DNA of 64,000 bases from Marinobacter azerbaijanicus (GTDB taxonomy: Bacteria > Pseudomonadota > Gammaproteobacteria > Pseudomonadales > Oleiphilaceae), in assembly GCF_030250645.1 (NCBI RefSeq), contig NZ_JASSVS010000005.1, forward strand, positions 310,001 to 374,000, written 5' to 3'. Both the position numbers and the translations under genes were made by a program. The notes below the pieces were generated by a model. The model saw nothing but the letters and a program-made list of their open reading frames with translations, was not told where the DNA came from and ran no database searches. Positions 6,973-16,400 of this stretch are shown in pieces. How positions within the stretch are numbered: position 1 is the stretch's first letter; every line of letters begins with the position of its first letter.

Positions 6973-9066
6973 TTAAAGATCCCCGAACTTCCGACCTTCA
7001 CCAACCAGCTTCTCCAGCAACCCAGCCGGCTTCCACTGCTCGCCACCCACTGTGTCATGGAAGTTCTTCACCGTCGCCAGAATGGTATCCAGCCCGATCT
7101 CATCCGCCCAGAACATCGGGCCACCCCGGTAAGCCGGGAAGCCGTAGCCGTAGATCCACACTACATCGATATCCAGAGGCCGGTCGGCGATACCTTCTTC
7201 CAGAATCTTCGCGCCCTCATTGACCATCACGTACATGCACCGCTCCAGAATTTCCTGGTCAGTAATCTCTCGGGGCTTAATACCCTGCTCCTGACGGAAA
7301 CTGGCAATGATCTCGTCCACTTCCGGGTCGGGAATCGGCTTGCGATTACCTTCCTCGTATTTGTACACACCCGCCCCGGTCTTCTGCCCAAGACGACCCT
7401 GCTCCGCCAGCTTGTCCAGCCAGCTTGCAGGCACATCCTCACCAGCCTTGCGGCGTTCCTGACGGATGCTATAGCCAATATCGATGCCGGCCAGATCCGA
7501 CATGGCGAACTGCCCCATCGGAAAGCCGAGATCGGTCAGTACCCTGTCCACCTGCTGCGGAGTTGCGCCTTCATTGACCAGCGCCATGGCCTCGGCACCA
7601 CGCTTGTGCAGCATGCGATTGCCAACAAAGCCATAGCAGTTACCCACCATGACCCCGACCTTGCGGATTTTCCTCGCCAGTGCCATGGCGGTTGCCTTGA
7701 CCTCGTCAGAGGTTTTCTCGCCGCGCACGATTTCCAGCAGCTTCATCACGTTGGCGGGGCTGAAGAAGTGAAGCCCGATCACGTCCTGCGGGCGACTGGT
7801 TGCCGCCGCAATGTCATCAATACTCAACGTGGAGGTGTTGGAAGCCAGGATCGCGCCCGGCTTACAGGCTTCGTCCAACTGACCGAAGATTTTCTTCTTC
7901 AGGTCCATACTCTCGAACACCGCCTCAATCACCAGATCCGCATCACTGAAATCGTCATAGGTCAGGGTGCCACTGATCAGGCTCATGCGCTCCTCAACCT
8001 GGGCCTGGGTGATGCGGCCTTTCTTTGCGGAGTTCTCGTAGTTTCTGCGAATCACCGCCAGGCCCTTGTCCAGCGCCTCCTGTTTGACTTCGGCAATCGT
8101 CACAGGAATACCGGCATTGGCGAAGTTCATGGCGATACCACCACCCATGGTGCCGGCGCCAATCACACCCACTTTGCGGATCTCACGGACCGGCGTGTCT
8201 TTGGCCAGGCCTTTTACCTTGGCCACCTCACGCTCGGCAAAGAACGCGTGGATCAGCCCGCTACGCTGGGGCGATTCCATACACTCCATAAACAGTTCCC
8301 GCTCACGCTTCATGCCTTCGTCAAACGGCAGGTTGAAAGCAGCTTCTACCGCGTCCACACATTTGAACGGAGAAAACAGGCCCCGGGCTTTCTTCTGCAG
8401 ACTGGCGCGAAACTGGTCGAATACGTCACTGTCTTTGTCCGCTTCAACCCTGTCGGTCAGGTCACGTACCCGGCGGACCGGCCTGCCTTCATCGGCAACC
8501 GTCTGCGCGTATGCCAGACCAACCGATTTGATATCCTCGCTGTCTTCAACAGCGTCCAGAATACCCGCTTCGAAGGCGTCCTGGGCCTCCACAAACTCGC
8601 CGGTGGTAATCATTTCAAGGGCTTTCCGTGCCCCGGTCAGGCGCGGCAGACGCTGGGTGCCACCGGCCCCGGGCAACAGGCCCAGCTTCACTTCCGGCAG
8701 ACCAACCCTGGCGCTGCTCAGCGCCACCCGGTAGTGGCAGCCGAGAGCAGTTTCCAGACCACCTCCCAGAGCAGTACCGTGAATAGCGGCCACAACCGGC
8801 TTGTCGCAGTTTTCAAAGTGATCGACCACCGCCGCCAGTCCCGGCTCATGCATTGGCTTTCCGAATTCCCTGATATCGGCGCCGGCAATAAAGGTGCGAC
8901 CTTCGCAGACCAGCAACAGTACTTTGGCGTCAGCGTCTTTCTGGCCCTGCTCCAGCGCAGAGACCAGGCCGGAACGAACCGCATGGCCGAGAGCGTTCAC
9001 CGGCGGGTAGTTCACGGTGATCACCCCAACGGTGCCTTCCCGGTTGTAAGTTACGACCTCAGACAT
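6973..9066 (-). CDS. Bifunctional enoyl-CoA hydratase / 3-hydroxyacyl-CoA dehydrogenase (FadB/FadJ-like)
   Basis: A 697-residue fusion that hydrates 2-enoyl-CoA and oxidises the resulting 3-hydroxyacyl-CoA with NAD. The crotonase domain comes first, with oxyanion/active-site segments HGTALGGGLE and GLPEVKLGLLPGAGGT. The NAD-binding domain follows (VGVIGAGTMGGGIA, about residue 297 on) with HFFSPANVM, then the tandem C-terminal 3HCDH domains. I set the start at 9066 (MSEVVTYN...), with AGGAGA upstream. The frame runs 30 codons further without a ribosome site. The architecture resembles the MFE-1/FadJ type. The thiolase is encoded next to it. A CGAAA-type candidate operator lies about 30 bases upstream of the start. 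Confidence 0.92.
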   Translation of the reverse strand: MSEVVTYNREGTVGVITVNYPPVNALGHAVRSGLVSALEQGQKDADAKVLLLVCEGRTFIAGADIREFGKPMHEPGLAAVVDHFENCDKPVVAAIHGTALGGGLETALGCHYRVALSSARVGLPEVKLGLLPGAGGTQRLPRLTGARKALEMITTGEFVEAQDAFEAGILDAVEDSEDIKSVGLAYAQTVADEGRPVRRVRDLTDRVEADKDSDVFDQFRASLQKKARGLFSPFKCVDAVEAAFNLPFDEGMKRERELFMECMESPQRSGLIHAFFAEREVAKVKGLAKDTPVREIRKVGVIGAGTMGGGIAMNFANAGIPVTIAEVKQEALDKGLAVIRRNYENSAKKGRITQAQVEERMSLISGTLTYDDFSDADLVIEAVFESMDLKKKIFGQLDEACKPGAILASNTSTLSIDDIAAATSRPQDVIGLHFFSPANVMKLLEIVRGEKTSDEVKATAMALARKIRKVGVMVGNCYGFVGNRMLHKRGAEAMALVNEGATPQQVDRVLTDLGFPMGQFAMSDLAGIDIGYSIRQERRKAGEDVPASWLDKLAEQGRLGQKTGAGVYKYEEGNRKPIPDPEVDEIIASFRQEQGIKPREITDQEILERCMYVMVNEGAKILEEGIADRPLDIDVVWIYGYGFPAYRGGPMFWADEIGLDTILATVKNFHDTVGGEQWKPAGLLEKLVGEGRKFGDL

Positions 9067-9095
9067 AATTTCTCCTCGCCTTATATGGAATATGG

Positions 9096-9110
9096 TTTTA
9101 ACTAGCGAAA
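9096..9110. promoter_or_regulatory. Candidate IclR-type operator upstream of the bifunctional beta-oxidation gene
   Basis: TTTTAACTAGCGAAA, within the imperfect palindrome GTTTTAACTAGCGAAAC (9095-9111). It shares the right half-site CGAAA and spacing with four other promoter regions in this window. Its left half is weak. Confidence 0.3.
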
Positions 9111-9171
9111 CATAGGAACGATTTAATACAAGTTGCCGGCAGGTTTCAACCATCAATTAAAATGCAGGCAC

Positions 9172-9200
9172 AAAAAAACCCAGGACGAATCCTGGGTTTT
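9172..9200 (-). terminator. Rho-independent terminator after the IclR regulator gene
   Basis: On the minus strand a nine-base stem AACCCAGGA / TCCTGGGTT with the tetraloop TTCG is followed by seven T residues. It lies downstream of the IclR stop codon and upstream of the bifunctional beta-oxidation gene, so the two genes are separate transcripts. Confidence 0.9.
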
Positions 9201-9218
9201 CTACAAAAGCTTGGAGCA

Positions 9219-9330
9219 GGGTCCGGGCAGGGATCTCCCTCCGAAACACGCTGTGAATACCTCCCTGTACCGCTCGGCTCCGCCATCCATGGCTCCGCAC
9301 GGTTTCGGAGGGAGATCCCCGCCCGGACCC
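9219..9330. repeat. Family 3 long palindrome, copy A
   Basis: The 29-base arms at 9219-9247 and 9302-9330 are complementary with one mismatch. The interior contains ACACGCTGTGAATACCTCC and CCATCCATGG. The interior aligns with the reverse complement of 27865-27972, so both belong to one repeat family although their outer arms differ in sequence. Confidence 0.85.
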
Positions 9331-9356
9331 CATGCCTGTTCAGTTAAACGCTGGAA

Positions 9357-10181
9357 TCACACGCCGAGCGATTCTATATCGCTGGCCAGCATTGCCAACT
9401 GGTGAGCGATGGACTCCCGCAGCTTTTCGGCCGGCACCAGGTAGGAAGGCGCCGCGCAGGTCAGCGCCATGATGGTGCCATCCTGCAGATGAATGGGCAC
9501 ACCCGCGGAATTGATATTGCGATCCCACTCACCAATTGAAAGACAGAAACCATACTTCTTGTAGTCTTCCATCGAACGCATCAGGCCTTCATGTTTCTCA
9601 GGCCAGGCGTCACCATACTTGGCTTCCATGGCATCATCGATTACCTTACGGCCCTTTTCAGAGATGGCACAGTAATAGGCGCGCCCCGCCGAAGTGGTGG
9701 CCATGGGAAGTTTCAGGCCGATGTCCATGCGCAACAGGGAGGCTTCCGGCGGCAGCCGGTTCTCGACATAGATCATGTGCAGGCGATCGCGGCAGGTCAG
9801 GCCAACCGACATGTTGGTCTGGCGGGCAAACTCGTCCATATATGGCTTGGCCAGCTGTCGCACTTTCAGATTGGACACATAGGCGTAACCCAGGGCAAGA
9901 ACGCCGGAGCTGAGCTGGTACTTCTCAAGCTGCGGGTTGTAGCTGAGGTAACCCAGCTTGGTGAGGGTGTAGGTCATGCGTGAAACCGTCGGCTTCGGCA
10001 GGCCGGTCAGGCGTGAAATGTCCTGATTGCCCAGAATGACCGAGCCCTGACTGAAAGCACGAAGCACGTCGAGGCCGCGGGAAAGCGCCTCTACAAACTT
10101 GCGGTCTTTTTCTGGCTTTACCGGCTCACCGTCACCGGACGCCGCCATCAGTTCCGGCGGGGTGTTTTGTGCTTTACTCAT
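9357..10181 (-). CDS. IclR-family transcriptional regulator
   Basis: A 274-residue regulator with an N-terminal winged helix-turn-helix (about residues 28-85, core ISRLTGLPKPTVSRMTYTL) and a C-terminal IclR effector domain with the typical LLRMDIGLKLPMATTSAGRAYYCAI and CLSIGEWDRNINSAGVPI segments. The start ATG has GGAGGAT upstream. It is divergent from ghrA across about 140 bases that contain two TATAAT-like boxes in opposite orientation and candidate operators. IclR members usually control a neighbouring catabolic operon in response to a small carboxylate or aromatic acid. I infer control of the acid-catabolism genes here, but the effector is unknown. Confidence 0.93.
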   Translation of the reverse strand: MSKAQNTPPELMAASGDGEPVKPEKDRKFVEALSRGLDVLRAFSQGSVILGNQDISRLTGLPKPTVSRMTYTLTKLGYLSYNPQLEKYQLSSGVLALGYAYVSNLKVRQLAKPYMDEFARQTNMSVGLTCRDRLHMIYVENRLPPEASLLRMDIGLKLPMATTSAGRAYYCAISEKGRKVIDDAMEAKYGDAWPEKHEGLMRSMEDYKKYGFCLSIGEWDRNINSAGVPIHLQDGTIMALTCAAPSYLVPAEKLRESIAHQLAMLASDIESLGV

Positions 10182-10249
10182 AATGGGGCATCCTCCAACA
10201 GCATTGCCTGAACCGCTTTTACGATACCTCGACCCGGGTTTACGAATCT

Positions 10250-10285
10250 ATTTCGGTATAATATTCTGCAAAGCGAAATATTATA
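10250..10285. promoter_or_regulatory. Divergent promoter/operator region between the IclR gene and ghrA
   Basis: TATAAT on the plus strand (10257-10262) and TATAAT on the minus strand (10285-10280) flank the candidate operator TTCTGCAAAGCGAAA (10264-10278). ATTTCG at 10250-10255 is inverted relative to CGAAAT at 10274-10279. A regulator bound here could control both directions. No good -35 boxes are visible, as is common for regulated promoters. Confidence 0.45.
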
Positions 10286-10322
10286 AAGAAAATTTACCCA
10301 CCTTACGATGCCAGGAGCGCAC

Positions 10323-11252
10323 ATGAAGGTTCTTTTCGTAGCCGGAGACCCCAAGCCAGAACGCTGGACCGCACCCATCAGGGAGCTGCTTCCAGAGGCA
10401 GAGGTTTACGTGTGGGACGCCAACGGGCCCGCCGTGGACGCCGATTACGCCATTGTCTGGCAGCCGCCTTCGGAACTGTTCGAGCGGGAGACCAAACTGA
10501 AGGCGGTATTCAACCTTGGCGCCGGCATCGACGGTCTGCTGGAGATACCCAATCTGCCCCCTCACCTTCCGGTAGTGCGCCTGGAAGACGCCGGCATGTC
10601 CGTACAGATGGCAGAATACGTTCTGCACCAGTTGCTGGAAGCCAGCCGTGGCATGGAAATCTATCGCGAACAACAACGGGAGCGCGTCTGGAAAATTCAC
10701 CGTCCGATCAAACGCAGCGAATGGCCTGTGGGGATCATGGGGCTGGGCCATATTGGCAAACGCGTAGCGTGCACGCTCGCGGACCTGGATTACCGGGTCA
10801 ATGGCTGGGCGCGCAGCGACCATACTCTGGACAAGGTGAGCACCTTTGCCGGTATGAACGAGCTGCCTGACTTTCTGGGCTCAACCCGCGTACTGGTAAA
10901 CACTCTGCCATTGACTGATGAAACCCGCGACATCCTCAACCACCAACTCTTCAGTCAGCTGATGCCCGGCGCCGTGGTGATCAATGTCGGCCGCGGCGAA
11001 CATCTGGTGGAAGAGGATCTACTCAAAGCGATAGATGACGGCCATGTGGCACGAGCCTCCCTGGATGTGTTCCGCCAGGAGCCGCTGCCCGCGGATCACC
11101 CATTCTGGCGGCAGCCGGAGATCACCATCACGCCGCATATTTCGGCCCGCACCCTGAGGGATGCCACACTGGAACAGATTACCGGGAAGATTCGCACCCA
11201 TTACCACAACCGTCCCATCACCGGTATCGTCGACACCAGCCGCGGCTACTGA
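10323..11252 (+). CDS. ghrA: Glyoxylate/hydroxypyruvate reductase A (D-2-hydroxyacid dehydrogenase)
   Basis: A 309-residue NAD(P)-dependent reductase of 2-keto acids such as glyoxylate or hydroxypyruvate. It has the nucleotide-binding motif GIMGLGHIGKRVA, the VINVGRGEHLVEEDLL segment with the catalytic Arg, the DVFRQEPLP Glu and the TPHIS His of the D-2-hydroxyacid dehydrogenase family. The C-terminus VDTSRGY matches the GhrA subgroup ending, as I recall it from E. coli GhrA. I chose the ATG at 10323, preceded by CCAGGAGC. An upstream in-frame ATG at 10308 has no ribosome site. It is divergent from the IclR regulator and may handle a 2-keto or 2-hydroxy acid made by the local pathway. Confidence 0.88.
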   Translation: MKVLFVAGDPKPERWTAPIRELLPEAEVYVWDANGPAVDADYAIVWQPPSELFERETKLKAVFNLGAGIDGLLEIPNLPPHLPVVRLEDAGMSVQMAEYVLHQLLEASRGMEIYREQQRERVWKIHRPIKRSEWPVGIMGLGHIGKRVACTLADLDYRVNGWARSDHTLDKVSTFAGMNELPDFLGSTRVLVNTLPLTDETRDILNHQLFSQLMPGAVVINVGRGEHLVEEDLLKAIDDGHVARASLDVFRQEPLPADHPFWRQPEITITPHISARTLRDATLEQITGKIRTHYHNRPITGIVDTSRGY

Positions 11253-11265
11253 GCACCGCATCAAT

Positions 11266-11299
11266 GCGCCGGCCACCCTCATCCCCCGGTGGCCGGCGC
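11266..11299. terminator. Bidirectional stem-loop between convergent genes
   Basis: GCGCCGGCCACC (11266-11277) and GGTGGCCGGCGC (11288-11299) form a perfect 12-base stem with a ten-base loop. It overlaps the last codons of the membrane-protein gene and lies just after ghrA. There is no T run, so termination strength is uncertain. Confidence 0.6.
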
Positions 11300-12634
11300 T
11301 ACCACGAACAGACCCCACAGCATCACCAGTAATAACGGAATGGACAGCAGTACGAACAGCCCGTTCCAGCCAAACGCCACCACCCAACGCGACACCTGCC
11401 CGAAACGCGACAGCAACATGACCGCCGGGCCGAACGGCGACAGCATCATTGCCAGGGAAAACCCGATGACCAGTGCCACAGCAATGGGCAGCGGATCGAC
11501 CCCTTCCGCAATCAGTTGCGGCATCAGCCCCGCCTGCACGCTCAATACGGTAATCGGAATAATGCCGATAGCTGACAGCATGGGCATCATCAGCAATCCG
11601 CAGGCCGCCAGCAGGAACACACCCAGTTCTCCCGACGCCAGCCCCGCCAGTGCATCCGCCGGAATCACCGCCACCAGGGCAGCACCCAGGATGGCGGACC
11701 CGGCGAAAATGGACATCTCGTTGTTCATGCCAAGCATGTTGTTCACAGCTTCCCGGGCCACACCGGGCAGTGAACGGTCACGCCACCACATATAGAAAAA
11801 GGTTACCACCGGCACCGTGAGCATCGCCGCCACCGAAACTTTAACGCCGGACCACTGCACCAGCGCCGCCATGGCAACGAAAATCACCGTGACCAGCAGG
11901 GCCAGCTGGCCGCTACCGGATGGCCAGTGCTCCAGCGCCTCCCGCTCGCTGCTGATCAGCCGGAAGCGTTTGTGCTCAAGGAACCAGCCAACAAGTATCA
12001 GCAGCACGGCACTGCCAATGCCGTAAGGCAAAAGACCGGACCAGCTCAGGGTCGGCACTTCACGGGTAATGATCGCCACCGCGACACTGGTTGGCGCGAC
12101 CAGCGGCACCAGCGCAAACCCGCGCAGGGTACTGATCAACACACTGCGCAGCCAGCGCAGACGTGAGGCGCCGGTAATACCCCGGTCCCGAAGGGTATCC
12201 GTCAGGGTGCCGCAAAGCAGGTTCATAACCCCGAAGCTCAGCACCGACGCAATACCGCAGCTGACCACTGCGTATTTCGGATACAGTAGCCCAGGGCGGC
12301 CACCCAGCAGAACGTCGTGAATGCGCTGCAACACTTCCAGCCGCCTTACCAGGCACTGCATCATGCCCAGACTGCCCAGAAACGCGGCGTAGAAGGCGGC
12401 ATTGGAGGCCGCGCGCATAAGCTCCTCGCTCCCCATCCTGCCCGCCAGCGCAAGGGAACCCACCAGCAAGACCGAGACCAGAAAAAGGAAACGGGAATAG
12501 ACCTGCAGCTGCCCGAGCACAGTGAGGAAGTACAGCACAAACAGCACGCCGGACAGCACGCTGAGCCAGGGACTGGCCAGATACAGCGCCACAAGCTCCA
12601 GCAACACGGCAACAGGAACCAGAAAACGGCTCAT
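11279..12634 (-). CDS. Multi-pass inner-membrane protein, possible ion-transporter superfamily permease
   Basis: A 451-residue, very hydrophobic protein with about eleven predicted membrane helices starting from residue 5. I do not recognise a specific family. The two-fold layout, with a polar loop near the middle (EHKRFRLISSEREALEHWPSG) and a conserved-looking SPFGPAVMLLSRFG segment in the second half, recalls organic-anion transporters of the ion-transporter superfamily. That is an impression only. It is divergent from the gcdH/PimC/PimD operon, sharing a 180-base promoter region with a candidate IclR-type operator, so it may import the substrate of that operon or export a product. Confidence 0.7.
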   Translation of the reverse strand: MSRFLVPVAVLLELVALYLASPWLSVLSGVLFVLYFLTVLGQLQVYSRFLFLVSVLLVGSLALAGRMGSEELMRAASNAAFYAAFLGSLGMMQCLVRRLEVLQRIHDVLLGGRPGLLYPKYAVVSCGIASVLSFGVMNLLCGTLTDTLRDRGITGASRLRWLRSVLISTLRGFALVPLVAPTSVAVAIITREVPTLSWSGLLPYGIGSAVLLILVGWFLEHKRFRLISSEREALEHWPSGSGQLALLVTVIFVAMAALVQWSGVKVSVAAMLTVPVVTFFYMWWRDRSLPGVAREAVNNMLGMNNEMSIFAGSAILGAALVAVIPADALAGLASGELGVFLLAACGLLMMPMLSAIGIIPITVLSVQAGLMPQLIAEGVDPLPIAVALVIGFSLAMMLSPFGPAVMLLSRFGQVSRWVVAFGWNGLFVLLSIPLLLVMLWGLFVVAPATGG

Positions 12635-12720
12635 AGAAAAATCACGACCTTCGGTGGTGGTATCGGTTGCATTTCACACAGACCCGGATTAGTCTTTATC
12701 CATCAATATACAAAACTTAA

Positions 12721-12735
12721 TTCCGCTATACGAAA
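12721..12735. promoter_or_regulatory. Candidate IclR-type operator in the gcdH divergent promoter region
   Basis: TTCCGCTATACGAAA is the most symmetric of the five related sites, with TTCCG and CGAAA separated by five bases. It lies 82 bases before the gcdH start and 87 bases before the divergent membrane-protein start. A TATAGT box overlaps its right edge at 12737-12742. Confidence 0.45.
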
Positions 12736-12816
12736 CTATAGTAACATTTATGGCGAAATAAGTCCGAACCCTTTCTGCCCTGCAGAGGGAGGACCAATTT
12801 TCTGAGGAGATACACC

Positions 12817-13986
12817 ATGGCTTCCGCACCCTGGGATGACCTGCTGCAGTTCGACAAGCAACTGGATGAAACCGAGCGTCAGGTCAGGGACAGTATACGT
12901 TCCTTCTGCGACCAGCGACTGATGCCCGGCATTATCCAGGCGAACCGACATGAGACGTTCGACCGCTCCATCTTTACCGACATGGGGGACCTGGGCATGC
13001 TCGGGGCCACTCTGCCGGAAGAGTACGGTGGCCCGGGCCTGAACCATGTGTGCTATGGCCTGATTGCCCGTGAAGTGGAGCGGGTAGACTCCGCTTACCG
13101 CTCAGCACTGAGTGTCCAGTCGTCACTGGTTATTCACCCGATTCACGCCTTCGGCCAGGAAGCCCTGAAAAAGCGCATCCTGCCGCAACTGGCATCCGGT
13201 GAAAAAGTGGGCTGCTTTGGCCTGACCGAGCCTAACCACGGGTCTGACCCCGGCAACATGGAAACCCGCGCCAAAAAGGTCGACGGTGGCTATCTGGTCA
13301 GCGGCTCCAAGACCTGGATCACCAACTCACCCATTGCCGATGTTTGCGTTGTCTGGGCCAAGCTGGATGGCAAGATCACCGGCTTCGTAATTGAACGTGA
13401 AGGTGCCAAAGGTCTGGACACGCCGAAGATTGAAGGCAAGTTTTCCCTGCGGGCTTCCGAGACCGGATCTATATTCATGGACGAGGTCTTCGTCCCGGAT
13501 GAGAACAAGCTCGACGTGGAAGGCCTGAAGGGTCCGTTCAGTTGCCTGAACAAGGCCCGCTTCGGCATCAGCTGGGGTTCCCTCGGCGCCGCCGAGTTCT
13601 GCTGGCACGCAGCACTCAATTACACCCTTGAGCGCAAGCAATTTGGCAAGCCGCTGGCGGCCAACCAGCTGATCCAGAAAAAGCTGGCGGATATGCAGAC
13701 CGACATCACCCTGGGCCTTCAGGGCGCGCTGCAACTGGGCCGCATGATGGACACCGGCAATTACTCGACGGACGCTATCTCCATGCTCAAGCGCAACAAC
13801 TGCGGCAAGGCTCTGGACATCGCCCGGGTGGCTCGCGACATGCACGGTGGTAACGGCATTTCTGACGAATACCACGTGATTCGCCACGTGATGAATCTGG
13901 AAGCGGTGAATACCTACGAAGGTACTCACGATGTTCACGCCCTCATCCTGGGGCGTGGCCAGACCGGTATTCAGGCGTTCAGCTGA
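12817..13986 (+). CDS. gcdH: Glutaryl-CoA dehydrogenase
   Basis: A 389-residue flavoprotein very close to the glutaryl-CoA dehydrogenase subfamily, which oxidises and decarboxylates glutaryl-CoA to crotonyl-CoA and CO2. Subfamily signatures include [53 protein letters not shown] and [20 protein letters not shown]. The catalytic Glu is in [16 protein letters not shown]. The start has TGAGGAGA upstream. It heads a five-gene plus-strand operon with two PimC/PimD-like dehydrogenases, suggesting breakdown of odd-chain dicarboxylic acids such as pimelate through glutaryl-CoA. Lysine or tryptophan degradation is the other usual role. Confidence 0.9.
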   Translation: MASAPWDDLLQFDKQLDETERQVRDSIRSFCDQRLMPGIIQANRHETFDRSIFTDMGDLGMLGATLPEEYGGPGLNHVCYGLIAREVERVDSAYRSALSVQSSLVIHPIHAFGQEALKKRILPQLASGEKVGCFGLTEPNHGSDPGNMETRAKKVDGGYLVSGSKTWITNSPIADVCVVWAKLDGKITGFVIEREGAKGLDTPKIEGKFSLRASETGSIFMDEVFVPDENKLDVEGLKGPFSCLNKARFGISWGSLGAAEFCWHAALNYTLERKQFGKPLAANQLIQKKLADMQTDITLGLQGALQLGRMMDTGNYSTDAISMLKRNNCGKALDIARVARDMHGGNGISDEYHVIRHVMNLEAVNTYEGTHDVHALILGRGQTGIQAFS

Positions 13987-14017
13987 TAGTTGCACAAACG
14001 CATACGAGGTTTATCCG

Positions 14018-15214
14018 ATGAACATGAACTACACCGCGGAGGAACTTGCCTTCCGTGACGAAGTCAGAGCGTTTCTGGATGAAAAGCTGCCGGCAGATAT
14101 CGCCGCCAAGGTGAAAGGATTCCGCCGCCTGTCCAAAGAAGACCATCAGCGGTGGCAGAAGATTCTCTGCAAACAGGGATGGTATGCCACGCACTGGCCG
14201 GAAGAGTATGGCGGTGTAAACTGGACGCCGGTACAGAAGCACATCTGGGACGAAGAGTCCTCCCGTTACGGTGTGCCCCGCTCCATCCCGTTCGGGGTGA
14301 ACATGGTGGCGCCGGTGATCATCCGGTTTGGTAACGAGGAACAGAAGCAGCGATACCTGCCACGCATCCTGAGTGGCGAGGACTGGTGGTGCCAGGGCTA
14401 TTCCGAGCCCGGCGCCGGCTCCGACCTGGCTTCCCTCAAGACCCGTGCGGTACGTGACGGCGACCACTACATCGTCAACGGCCAGAAGACCTGGACCACC
14501 CTGGGCCAGCACGCCAATATGATCTTCTGTCTGGTACGCACCAACACCGAGGTCAAGAAACAGGAAGGCATTTCATTCCTGCTGATCGACATGAATACAC
14601 CGGGCATTAGCGTGCGCCCTATCATCACCCTGGACGGCGAACACGAAGTCAACGAAGTGTTCTTCCAGGACGTGAAGGTACCGGTGGCAAACCTCGTTGG
14701 CGAGGAAGACAAAGGCTGGACCTACGCCAAGTTCCTGCTCACCTACGAGCGTACTGGCCTCGCCGGCATTGGCATGTCCAAGGCCGCGCTTTCCCACCTC
14801 AAACAACTGGCCAGCCGCCGAATGAAAAACGGCAAACCGTTGATTGAAGACCCGTCCTTCAGCCAGCGCATCGCCAGGGTGGAAATTGACCTGACCGCAG
14901 CCGCCATCAGCAACCTGCGCATCATTGCCTCGGTTGAAGGTGGCGGCGTACCCGGTGCGGAAAGTTCGATGCTGAAAGTAAAAGGCACCGAGATCCGCCA
15001 GGCCATCAACGATCTGGCCCGCCGCGCCATCGGTCCCTATGCCCTGCCATTTCTGGAAGAAGAAATGGATCTGGATTACGACGGCGAGTTCCTGTCCGAT
15101 AAGGACGCCGCACCGCTTTCAGCCCAGTACTTCAACAACCGCAAACTGTCGATTTTCGGCGGATCCAATGAGATCCAGAAAAACATCGTGTCGAAAATGA
15201 TTCTCGGGCTTTAA
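14018..15214 (+). CDS. Acyl-CoA dehydrogenase, PimC-like (pimeloyl-CoA dehydrogenase large subunit type)
   Basis: A 398-residue acyl-CoA dehydrogenase with the flavin/substrate segment QGYSEPGAGSDLASLKTRA, the QKTWTTLGQHANMIF strand and the C-terminal FGGSNEIQKNIVSKMILGL, in which NEIQ replaces the usual catalytic EGT region. Length and context match the large subunit of the two-subunit PimC/PimD enzyme. I use the ATG at 14018, with CGAGG upstream. The frame extends back into gcdH without a ribosome site. It is followed after ten bases by its smaller partner. The substrate is probably a dicarboxyl-, branched or alicyclic acyl-CoA, which is an inference. Confidence 0.9.
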   Translation: MNMNYTAEELAFRDEVRAFLDEKLPADIAAKVKGFRRLSKEDHQRWQKILCKQGWYATHWPEEYGGVNWTPVQKHIWDEESSRYGVPRSIPFGVNMVAPVIIRFGNEEQKQRYLPRILSGEDWWCQGYSEPGAGSDLASLKTRAVRDGDHYIVNGQKTWTTLGQHANMIFCLVRTNTEVKKQEGISFLLIDMNTPGISVRPIITLDGEHEVNEVFFQDVKVPVANLVGEEDKGWTYAKFLLTYERTGLAGIGMSKAALSHLKQLASRRMKNGKPLIEDPSFSQRIARVEIDLTAAAISNLRIIASVEGGGVPGAESSMLKVKGTEIRQAINDLARRAIGPYALPFLEEEMDLDYDGEFLSDKDAAPLSAQYFNNRKLSIFGGSNEIQKNIVSKMILGL

Positions 15215-15224
15215 GGAGGCGACC

Positions 15225-16367
15225 ATGGATTTCCAACTCAATGAAGAGCAGCAGATGCTGCAAGACACGGTGGCCCGCCTGGTGCGTGGTGAATACAGTT
15301 TTGAGAAACGCCTGGCATTCAGCGAAACCGATCTGGGCTTTAGCGCCGACTTCTGGAAGCAGCTCAGCGAACTGGGTCTGACGGCCGTGCCCTTCTCCGA
15401 AGAACTGGGCGGCTTTGGCGGCGGTGGCGTGGAAGTGCAGTCGGTGATGACGGAGCTGGGCCGCGGCCTGTGCCTGGAGCCATATCTTCAGTCCATCATT
15501 CTCGGCGGCGGACTGATTGGCCAGGCCGGCAACGACAGCCAGAAAGAAAACTGGCTGACCGGTATCGCCAGCGGCGAATTGAAAGCCGCAGTGGGCCTGC
15601 AGGAGCCCCAGAGCTTCTATGACCTGAACAATATAGAAACCCGTGCCGAGAAAAACGGTGAGGGTTACGTTCTGAATGGCCGCAAGGCAGTGGTGATCGG
15701 TGGCCATTGTGCCGACGTGATTGTGATTTCTGCCCGCACCTCCGGTGACAGCCGCGATACCAACGGCATCACCCTGTTTGCCCTGAGCCCGGAGACTGCC
15801 GGCATTGAGCGCCGCACCTATCCCACCATCGACGGTGCCAAAGGCTGTGACATTACCCTGAACAAGGTTCAGGTAAGTGCGGACGCGCTGCTGGGTGAGG
15901 AGGGCAAGGCTGCCGGGGTCATCGAATTCCAGGCCGGCCGCGCGATTGCCGCCCTGTGTGCCGAGGCTGTTGGCGTGATGGAGATAGCCAACGAGCTGAC
16001 CCTGGAATACCTCAAACAGCGCAAGCAGTTTGGCGTGCCTATCGGCAAGTTCCAGGTACTGCAGCACCGCATGGTGGACATGATGTCAGAGTTGGAGCAG
16101 GCTCGCTCCATGGCCATTCTGGCCGCCAGCGTTGCTGACGGTGAACAGAATGATGAGCGCCGTCGTGTTCTTGCAGGCGCCAAGAATGTCATCGGGCGCG
16201 CGGGGCAGTTTATCTCCGAAAGCGGTATCCAGATGCACGGTGGCATTGGCATGACCTGGGAATACAACTTCGCCCACTACGCCAAGCGGCTGATCGGCAT
16301 CAACCACCAGCTCGGTGACGACGATTTCCATCTGGAGCGTTACGCCAACCTGCTGCAGGCAAGCTGA
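15225..16367 (+). CDS. Acyl-CoA dehydrogenase, PimD-like (small subunit type)
   Basis: A 380-residue acyl-CoA dehydrogenase paralogue next to the PimC-like gene, with AAGGAGGCG before its ATG. It has the AVGLQEPQSFYDLNNIETRA segment, a weak match to the normal TEP.AGSD flavin motif, then the KQRKQFGVPIGKFQVLQHRMVDM helix and the QMHGGIGMTWEYNFAHYAKR C-terminal signature. Such proteins normally pair with the larger one as a heteromeric dehydrogenase. The degenerate flavin motif fits a supporting subunit. Co-transcription with 14018-15214 is very likely given the ten-base spacing. Confidence 0.88.
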   Translation: MDFQLNEEQQMLQDTVARLVRGEYSFEKRLAFSETDLGFSADFWKQLSELGLTAVPFSEELGGFGGGGVEVQSVMTELGRGLCLEPYLQSIILGGGLIGQAGNDSQKENWLTGIASGELKAAVGLQEPQSFYDLNNIETRAEKNGEGYVLNGRKAVVIGGHCADVIVISARTSGDSRDTNGITLFALSPETAGIERRTYPTIDGAKGCDITLNKVQVSADALLGEEGKAAGVIEFQAGRAIAALCAEAVGVMEIANELTLEYLKQRKQFGVPIGKFQVLQHRMVDMMSELEQARSMAILAASVADGEQNDERRRVLAGAKNVIGRAGQFISESGIQMHGGIGMTWEYNFAHYAKRLIGINHQLGDDDFHLERYANLLQAS

Positions 16368-16400
16368 ACGGCTCAGAACCTGTGAGCCCGAGGAGATTCC

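Noticed and set aside
7057..9105. 682-codon open frame on the plus strand
   Set aside because: Antisense shadow of the bifunctional beta-oxidation gene, a common effect in GC-rich DNA; no domain or ribosome site.
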